Part shown: piece by piece, positions 60,701-64,000 of the stretch
Layout: each line of letters opens with the position of its first letter
How positions within the stretch are numbered: position 1 is the first letter of the stretch
DNA from: Scatophagus argus
Lineage: Eukaryota > Chordata > Actinopteri > Scatophagidae
Assembly (NCBI RefSeq): GCF_020382885.2
Contig: NC_058510.1
Span: forward strand, 9,420,862 to 9,484,861
Direction of reading: 5' to 3'
DNA length: 64,000 nucleotides
Notes under the pieces: generated by a model
What the model saw: the letters and a program-made list of their open reading frames with translations, nothing else
What the model was told of the DNA's origin: nothing
Databases searched by the model: none
Translations under genes and position numbers: made by a program

Positions 60701-62664
60701 ATCTACCATGGAGTTGTTTCCTCAGAGGACTTTATTATATAATGGCATCTGAGTCTACAGGAATAGAACCATTCCAACCATACAGTCATACAGGGTTAGA
60801 GGGTTAGGGCTAACCCCAACCCTCAGCAACAGTTCAGTGTTTTTATTGCAGTTTAACTGATGTGGGATTTTTGTGGCTGATACTGCTGTGTGTGAGACTG
60901 TAAAGCTGCGCAAAACAATGTCTTTATATTATCAATGAGTCAGATTGCTATGTGTAATGTGAAAGGGGTCATTGGTAGGGATAAACTCACACACGATGGT
61001 TCTTTTTATAGCATCTTGCAGCTAATTGTTTTGCTTTTGCTCAGTTTCAGTAGGCAGCTGTTTTCAGCTTAATAGTCATGGTAAATCCACTGCAAGCCAC
61101 CTGCCCAGCACTAAACGAATGACAAAGTAGGTCGCTTAGTGCTGGGCAGCTGATGAACGTGGAGAAGCACTGAACAGCTAAAGAGCCAGATATTTTTTTC
61201 TCCGGAGCTAAAAAGTAGAGCAAATATTGGACTTGTGTTTACCAGGTGGCCAAACTGTGGACATCAAGGACATTTCTAATCTACAGACAGTAAAAATGTT
61301 GCAGATTATTCCATTCCAAAATGTGTTTTGGCCTCCTAAAATACTCCATGCGCCCCAACTTTCTTAAATGCACAAAAAAAAGCTTGAGGGGGTGACCTAT
61401 TTTCCTTTTCTGGAGTAGAGGACAATGGGCAGGCATTATGTTAGCCGGGAGGGTTTAGTTGCCTCTTCAATCCCTCTTCACCCCAAAGACAGGTGCTGTC
61501 TTGGCTGCAGCCACAGAAGCTGCTGGCTGAAGCCTCTGGCTGGACAAAGAGGGGCAGAGACGATGGATATACATTGAATGAGCGCAGCTGTTTGCTGTGT
61601 GAGACTGGAAGAGATCCAGTGACTGCGTGCACATAACTTAGCACAGTTACGCTGAAGTGCCAAATGCTGAGTGAAGTTAGCGTGGCCACTGGGCTGTGAA
61701 GAGTAGAGCAGGGAGGTAGAGATGTCTGCATGTTGAAAGACTCTGGTCGTGGCTGGGTGACTTTTAGACTGCTGAGCTATTTCAGGCTGAAACACTCAGA
61801 GGCGACAGAGGCGCAGCTATCAGCATACACCACCGCCAAATCCCCATAGAGATTCACAAACAGGGCAGATATCAGTGGTATACAGCTACACCGAGGTCAG
61901 CGTTTGCATTGCCAAGCTGCACTGAGCATTGTTCTGGGGAGTTTATGTCAAGTTTTGGAAGTGTACAGTTTTTGCTTGTAATGGTCACCTGTCAGCTGAT
62001 GATACGCCATTGTCTTGAAGGTAAACAGTTTGTCCTTTTCAGAACTACTTGAGTGTTGTTTTTTTTTGTTTTTTTTGTAATGTGTCTAGGAATATGGCCT
62101 AGCAGACTTGTTTTAGATTCGAAGGCAGAGAAGAATAACAGGAAGCTGGAGGGAGAATTTCCATGTTGTATTAACACTTTGTATAAAAGGTAGAAAAACC
62201 GAAGGCAGGATGTTGTTATATGAAAAATCTCGCTGAATGTTATTTTTGTCGATAGAGAGAACATGTACATGAGATGGTTGGGATGATTTTTTTGGACATA
62301 TATTTGATAACCAAGAAAAAAAACAAATCAAACTTTGATTTAAAATGTCACAGAGCAGCAGGACTGAGGACGTTGTTTCTATTCTGTACAGGTTAAGTGT
62401 TGACAAATAAGCATATGGTGTGTTGGTCATGGTCAAGAAGAAGTCGTCAATCGACCTTGCACGCATGAAGTCACACCTCTTTATATAGTCGAGTACAGTG
62501 GATAATGCTATTATGAGCACACTGCTGGGATTGAGGAAAGCCTGTGACTTTGAAGTGGACTTCAATTTTAGCTGCTTGTGGCTTTGACTGTGTTTCTTTC
62601 CCCCTCAAGACATGCATGTGACTCTACCGTGAGCTCACATCCCTGGGGACGAACAATTATATCT

Positions 62665-62690
62665 CACACACACACACACACACACACACA
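62665..62690 (+). repeat. CA microsatellite
   Basis: Uninterrupted CA dinucleotides in the gene-free right end. Confidence 0.9.
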
Positions 62691-63969
62691 TACGCACACT
62701 ACACGGCTCCTCCTAAGGTTGGAATATTTCTTTAGCCCTAAGGCTCGTGTAAGCTGATGTGGAATGCAGTACTTGATTATTTGGCAAACGGGTTAGCAAC
62801 TTGTTTAGATCACAGGACTGTTCTTTGTTCGCTGCAAAACACAATTAATCTGGCGGCTTTTATGACTTGGTGGGATTATTTGTGTAATAGTGTTGATAAC
62901 TCCGTGACGTGATAAGTTTGTTGTTTTTTTTTTTTTCTTTTCCATTGCCAAATACTCTTAAGAATCTGCATCATGCCAGGGTGTATTTGAAGGTAGTTTT
63001 ACTTTTTAAAAGTGATATAGCAAAAAACAGGCGAATTCCAACAAACAATGATGAAACCTGAACCTGATGGGTGTGCAGTTTGCAGGGTGGATGTGTCAGC
63101 ATCCACTATTATATCAAGAGCCATTAGTGGTTAATAATTAAAGATAGATTGGGCAACATGTCATTGCTTTTGCATTAATTTTATCCAAAGTGCACACACA
63201 GTCACAAGTGAATAAACATCCTGCGCAAATTTATAAACATGTGGTTGATGTGCATTATTTTATTTTGACCTGAAACCGAAAAGATCTCGAGATATAAGCA
63301 ACACCAGTGAGCTTAGTTCAGGATATTGATTACTTAGTCAACCCATTACAGATGCTCAGAAACTTCCTGGCGATGATGCAATGTGCTTTCATGAGAAGTC
63401 AAGTTGCCCAATGCTCTATAGAAAGCACGTCTATAATGACTCACTCGCTTGTCCTGCGTCCTGTATTATTTGGAGTGAGAGGTTCATTTGCTTGCATGTG
63501 GTGGTAAACCAGACTTTTGTGGCACTCCCTTTCATGTCGCCCGCAACATTTTCACGTGAAAATCCCTTTCTTGACCAGCTCGTTGGTCTGTACCTACTTG
63601 TCTGTGTGTCGCAAAATGAATTCATGTAACTCATGCAGATTGAGAAAGACATAAGATATCTTTTCAATTTAGATACAGTATTTCCATAGGTAAACACTGT
63701 ATGTAATCCTAGCATAATTAAAGGACCAGATAATATGTTTTGCGTTTTTTGGCTCGTTACTGCCATCAACCGATTTCCAAGGCAACTTTTCAGGATTTTT
63801 GAATGTTTTTTTATGAAATGAAAATAAATAATAGCGTCTTTCAATAGCTATGGATTGCTATAAAACTATGGAACATTCATGGTTCCCATTCAGTGAATCC
63901 TAATGTCCTTTCATCCAAGGCCACCATCGGGTTAATATTATACAAAAAATATGTTTTGTATAATCTTGG

Positions 63970-64000
63970 CTGCAAACAAATTTCCCTTTGAGGGACAATA
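63970..64000 (+). repeat. LINE-like 3' tail cut by the window end
   Basis: acaaatttccctttgaggga followed by caata matches the tail pattern of the other fragments and runs off the window. Confidence 0.4.

Larger units (their letters stand above)
56340..64000. other. gene-free right flank
   Basis: Apart from the promoter-like segment near 57650, a hairpin at 61101-61149, a telomere-like motif at 60793-60823, a CA microsatellite and a terminal LINE-like tail, I see no feature. Open frames on both strands are short and lack recognisable domains. It may be the first intron of a gene beginning near 57.7 kb. Confidence 0.5.

Noticed and set aside
62113..62565. 150-residue minus-strand open frame in the right flank
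   Set aside because: AT-rich, hydrophobic and without a domain; no acceptor, donor or poly(A) context makes a gene plausible.

Overview
The window looks like a teleost (probably percomorph) nuclear genome segment. Coding sequence is split into short exons with GT-AG introns, microsatellites are abundant, and several interspersed repeats resemble families common in ray-finned fish. I rebuilt four protein genes exon by exon; every junction keeps frame. No bacterial, CRISPR or tRNA feature was found.

Layout: 1-7007 is gene-free, repeat-bearing DNA ending in the presumed smarcd3 promoter. 7008-29152 (+) is smarcd3 (BAF60C; 13 coding exons, 487 aa), whose first two introns cover about 12 kb. 29153-34178 is the smarcd3 3' region and intergenic DNA. 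34179-37684 (-) is chpf2 (4 coding exons, 764 aa). 37685-40028 is the divergent promoter interval, containing a non-coding first exon of abcf2 and a perfect CArG box. 40029-44582 (+) is abcf2 (14 coding exons, 611 aa). 44583-46711 is a tail-to-tail interval. 46712-54608 (-) is a 16-exon gene for a roughly 902-aa protein with an N-terminal UBA-like segment, a UBX domain keeping its p97-binding loop, and a C-terminal leucine-rich-repeat array. 54609-64000 has no coding exon I can support; it holds a decayed Tc1-like transposon and a promoter-like segment with a possible untranslated first exon of a gene beyond the window.

The order abcf2-chpf2-smarcd3, with abcf2 and chpf2 head to head, is the arrangement I know from human 7q36, which supports the assignments. 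The genes do not form a pathway: chromatin remodelling, chondroitin sulfate synthesis in the Golgi, a soluble ABC ATPase, and a likely p97/ubiquitin adaptor.

The most interesting item is the UBA-UBX-LRR gene. I know no named vertebrate UBX protein with this layout, and it has three identical interferon-response-like motifs, two upstream and one in intron 6. Other points are two NAGNAG acceptors that each add one Gln, several near-perfect short-loop hairpins, an expanded polyQ in smarcd3, and a 36-bp in-frame duplication in the UBX-LRR gene.
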